6,286 nt of DNA, from contig VMTI01000025.1 in the NCBI GenBank assembly GCA_013791675.1, positions 1-6,286 of the forward strand, written 5' to 3'. The first letter of the stretch is position 1. Every line of letters starts with the position of its first letter. Positions 5,755 to 6,286 of the stretch are shown piece after piece. Made by a program: the position numbers and the translations under genes. The stretch comes from a bacterium. Its GTDB lineage: Bacteria > CG03. Under the pieces are notes generated by a model. It did no database searches. It saw only the letters and a program-made list of their open reading frames with translations, and was not told the origin of the DNA.

Positions 5755-6087
5755 ATGAAAAAAGCGATTTTCATAATTGCGGCTCTTGCTGTTGTTGCCG
5801 TCGTTTTTCCGGCGAAATCATTCGCCGGAACTTCCGGCAGCATAGCCGCTGACTGCGCGTTTCTTCTTGAAACGCCGGATGATAGTTCTACCTTTTCCGC
5901 CGTCTATAACATTGATATGCGCGAAGTTTTAGCTCTATCCGGTGACGGTGTGAAGTTTGTTTCGTATCTTATCACGTCCGATTTCCCGTGTTTTAATAAG
6001 GCTGCGAACAGCGCAAAACTTATCAGCGCGGAAAATTTTTTCACAGCGGGAATCTCCCGTTCAAAATACTCGGTTAAACTCGAGTAG
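5755..6087 (+). CDS. Small exported protein of unknown function
   Basis: Predicted 110-residue precursor with a textbook Sec signal peptide: MKK, a hydrophobic core (about 4-19) and a signal peptidase I site after S-F-A (A24). The mature part of about 86 residues has two cysteines (34 and 79) that could form a disulphide, few charges at first and a basic C-terminus ending KYSVKLE. I do not recognise a family. ATG 5755 was preferred because the upstream in-frame TTG (5719) is the -35 element and GTG 5752 adds nothing to the signal peptide. AGGG at 5737-5740 lies between the promoter elements and would be absent from the transcript, so the mRNA is probably leaderless. The gene has its own promoter and is likely independent of the TA modules. 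Its GCG/CCG-rich codons look more like valS and rph than like the TA genes. Confidence 0.75.
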   Translation: MKKAIFIIAALAVVAVVFPAKSFAGTSGSIAADCAFLLETPDDSSTFSAVYNIDMREVLALSGDGVKFVSYLITSDFPCFNKAANSAKLISAENFFTAGISRSKYSVKLE

Positions 6088-6103
6088 TATTTTTTACACT
6101 AAT

Positions 6104-6135
6104 TTTCGTCTCAGCGAAATTTCTAAATTTTTTTT
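6104..6135 (+). terminator. Weak terminator-like hairpin and T-run
   Basis: TTTCG (6104-6108) pairs with CGAAA (6115-6119) around a 6-base loop, and a run of eight T begins at 6128. The stem is only 5 base pairs and sits 8 bases from the T-run, further than in a standard intrinsic terminator. Its position 17 bases after the exported-protein stop is the main support. Confidence 0.25.
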
Positions 6136-6169
6136 GGGCCTTTCCCTGATATGAAAATTATGAGGTAAA

Positions 6170-6286
6170 ATGAATAAAATAATTATAAGAAAACCAGATG
6201 CATTGGCGGCGCGGGTTAATTCCCGCGCGGGCGCAGCGTTCCCGTTACGCCCAGCTGCGAGTTTTTCCGCCTCCGGCACGTCGGCA
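6170..6286 (+). CDS. Possible gene start, open at window edge
   Basis: ATG 6170, preceded by GAGGT at 6162-6166 (short spacing), opens a frame of 39 codons that reaches the window edge without a stop. The first 8 codons are A/T-rich (MNKIIIRK); then the sequence turns sharply G/C-rich and encodes an Ala/Arg/Ser/Pro-rich stretch with no recognisable motif or signal peptide. It could be a real gene, or a short A/T leader reading into a G/C-rich structured or repeated element. The product is unknown and I am unsure it is coding. Confidence 0.3.
   Translation, partial: MNKIIIRKPDALAARVNSRAGAAFPLRPAASFSASGTSA
6209..6259. repeat. G/C-rich hairpin cluster
   Basis: GCGCGGG (6209-6215) and CCCGCGC (6222-6228) form a perfect 7-base stem with a TTAATT loop. 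CGCAGC (6232-6237) pairs perfectly with GCTGCG (6254-6259). A competing stem, GGGCG (6229-6233) with CGCCC (6248-6252), overlaps the second. No T-run follows the first stem. The cluster falls inside the possible reading frame at the right edge. Confidence 0.45.

Noticed and set aside
6094..6279. Minus-strand 61-codon frame at the right edge
   Set aside because: No ribosome binding site or recognisable domain, and it spans both the A/T-rich gap and the G/C-rich hairpins; most likely a chance frame.

Overview
The window looks like a bacterial chromosomal segment with every supported gene on the + strand. It divides into three parts: a housekeeping block (1-4463), two toxin-antitoxin (TA) modules in a row (about 4498-5678), and a block holding a small exported protein plus an incomplete 3' edge (5679-6286). 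The organism has a cell envelope with Sec-type exported proteins and mixed base composition. Style (A/T-rich runs alternating with GCG/CCG-rich codons, compact overlapping genes) reminds me of under-described Gram-negative lineages such as Elusimicrobiota or Omnitrophota. That is only an impression, because no marker here fixes the phylum.

Housekeeping block: the 3' four-fifths of valS (valyl-tRNA synthetase) runs into the window from the left. Its stop overlaps, as ATGA, the start of a 525-codon gene for an unrecognised envelope protein. That protein has a signal peptide, a small domain resembling the secretin/TonB short N-terminal (STN) fold, Ala/Ser/Gly linkers, a long beta-rich region and a C-terminal membrane helix. 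This gene overlaps rph (RNase PH) by 29 bases. The three genes are almost certainly co-transcribed and translationally coupled.

TA block: two complete type II modules follow, each with its own TTGACA-type promoter, a strong ribosome binding site before the antitoxin, and an 8-base antitoxin/toxin overlap. The first pairs a ribbon-helix-helix antitoxin with a RelE-like toxin. The second pairs a Phd/YefM antitoxin with another RelE/YoeB-like toxin. Parts of this block are visibly more A/T-rich than valS (for example 19 G/C in bases 4801-4860 against 34 in bases 361-420, counted by eye), which fits an acquired cassette. I see no transposase, integrase or att site.

Right-hand block: an imperfect hairpin abuts a good promoter whose predicted transcription start falls at the ATG of a 110-residue exported protein of unknown function, suggesting a leaderless message. 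A weak terminator-like element follows. The last 117 bases carry a possible open-ended gene start that switches abruptly from A/T-rich to G/C-rich, hairpin-forming sequence. Each stretch between genes is under 100 bases.
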